A stretch of 5,205 nucleotides of DNA from Candidatus Aminicenantota bacterium (GTDB lineage Bacteria > Acidobacteriota > Aminicenantia > UBA2199). Positions 5,184 to 5,205 of this stretch are shown here, piece by piece. Every line of letters begins with the position of its first letter. Position 1 is the first letter of the stretch. The notes under the pieces are model-generated. The model had not been told where the DNA came from. It worked only from the letters and a program-made list of their open reading frames with translations, and ran no database searches. Location: contig JAGLQA010000485.1 in NCBI GenBank assembly GCA_023137075.1, positions 1 through 5,205 of the forward strand, read 5' to 3'. Position numbers and translations under genes: made by a program.

Positions 5184-5205
5184 CTGCTGCTCTTCATAAA
5201 CACAC
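5180..5205 (-). CDS. possible 3' end of an upstream minus-strand gene (partial)
   Basis: On the minus strand one frame reads through the edge as VFMKSSR and ends in a TGA that overlaps the sulfatase-like ATG in an ATGA arrangement, the usual sign of translational coupling in an operon. With only a few codons visible this could be chance; another frame also stops (TGA at 5194-5196). Offered because the sulfatase-like gene has a weak ribosome binding site, which coupling would explain. Confidence 0.2.

Overview
The window reads as a bacterial chromosome segment from a Gram-negative-type organism. Two predicted exported proteins carry a lipobox or an N-terminal anchor, a third has a cleavable signal peptide, and there are ABC-2 transport proteins. 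The mix of NosY-like ABC-2 permeases, ankyrin lipoprotein, GspG-like exported protein, CxPSR-less sulfatase-fold protein ending in LESLGYL, and a response-regulator tail of the FIQKPF type is reminiscent of Acidobacteriota/Aminicenantes or Deltaproteobacteria-like genomes. That placement is an impression from gene content; there is no rRNA or marker gene here.

Left part (1-2872, + strand): a compact three-gene operon. A short ABC-2 permease (31-750) is followed after 22 bases by an ankyrin-repeat lipoprotein (773-2080), and after 18 bases by a second, paralogous ABC-2 permease (2099-2872). The two permeases share an ordered set of motifs and probably form a heterodimeric membrane channel. No ATPase is inside the window; the first bases probably hold the tail of an upstream gene that overlaps the first permease start and may be that ATPase. 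The lipoprotein is the unusual element: about a dozen ankyrin units predicted to sit outside the cytoplasmic membrane, encoded between the two halves of a transporter.

Middle part (2873-3743): a 146-base spacer rich in palindromes, including a perfect 11-bp stem, and a possible promoter with a dyad over its -35. It leads into a 158-aa exported protein with a GspG (type II secretion major pseudopilin) C-terminal-like domain but an ordinary signal peptide instead of a pilin N-terminus. After it come a 12-position hairpin with one mismatch and, on the minus strand, a 39-codon remnant of the C-terminal end of a response-regulator receiver domain that has lost everything upstream.

Right part (3744-5183, - strand): a membrane-anchored sulfatase/alkaline-phosphatase-superfamily protein with Thr where formylglycine sulfatases carry Cys or Ser. 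The gene is visibly richer in A+T than the rest of the window and abuts the receiver remnant, which suggests a recombination boundary near 3707-3743. The right edge shows a possible ATGA overlap with another minus-strand gene outside the window.

The best candidate for an undescribed system is the permease-ankyrin lipoprotein-permease operon; its substrate cannot be told from the sequence.
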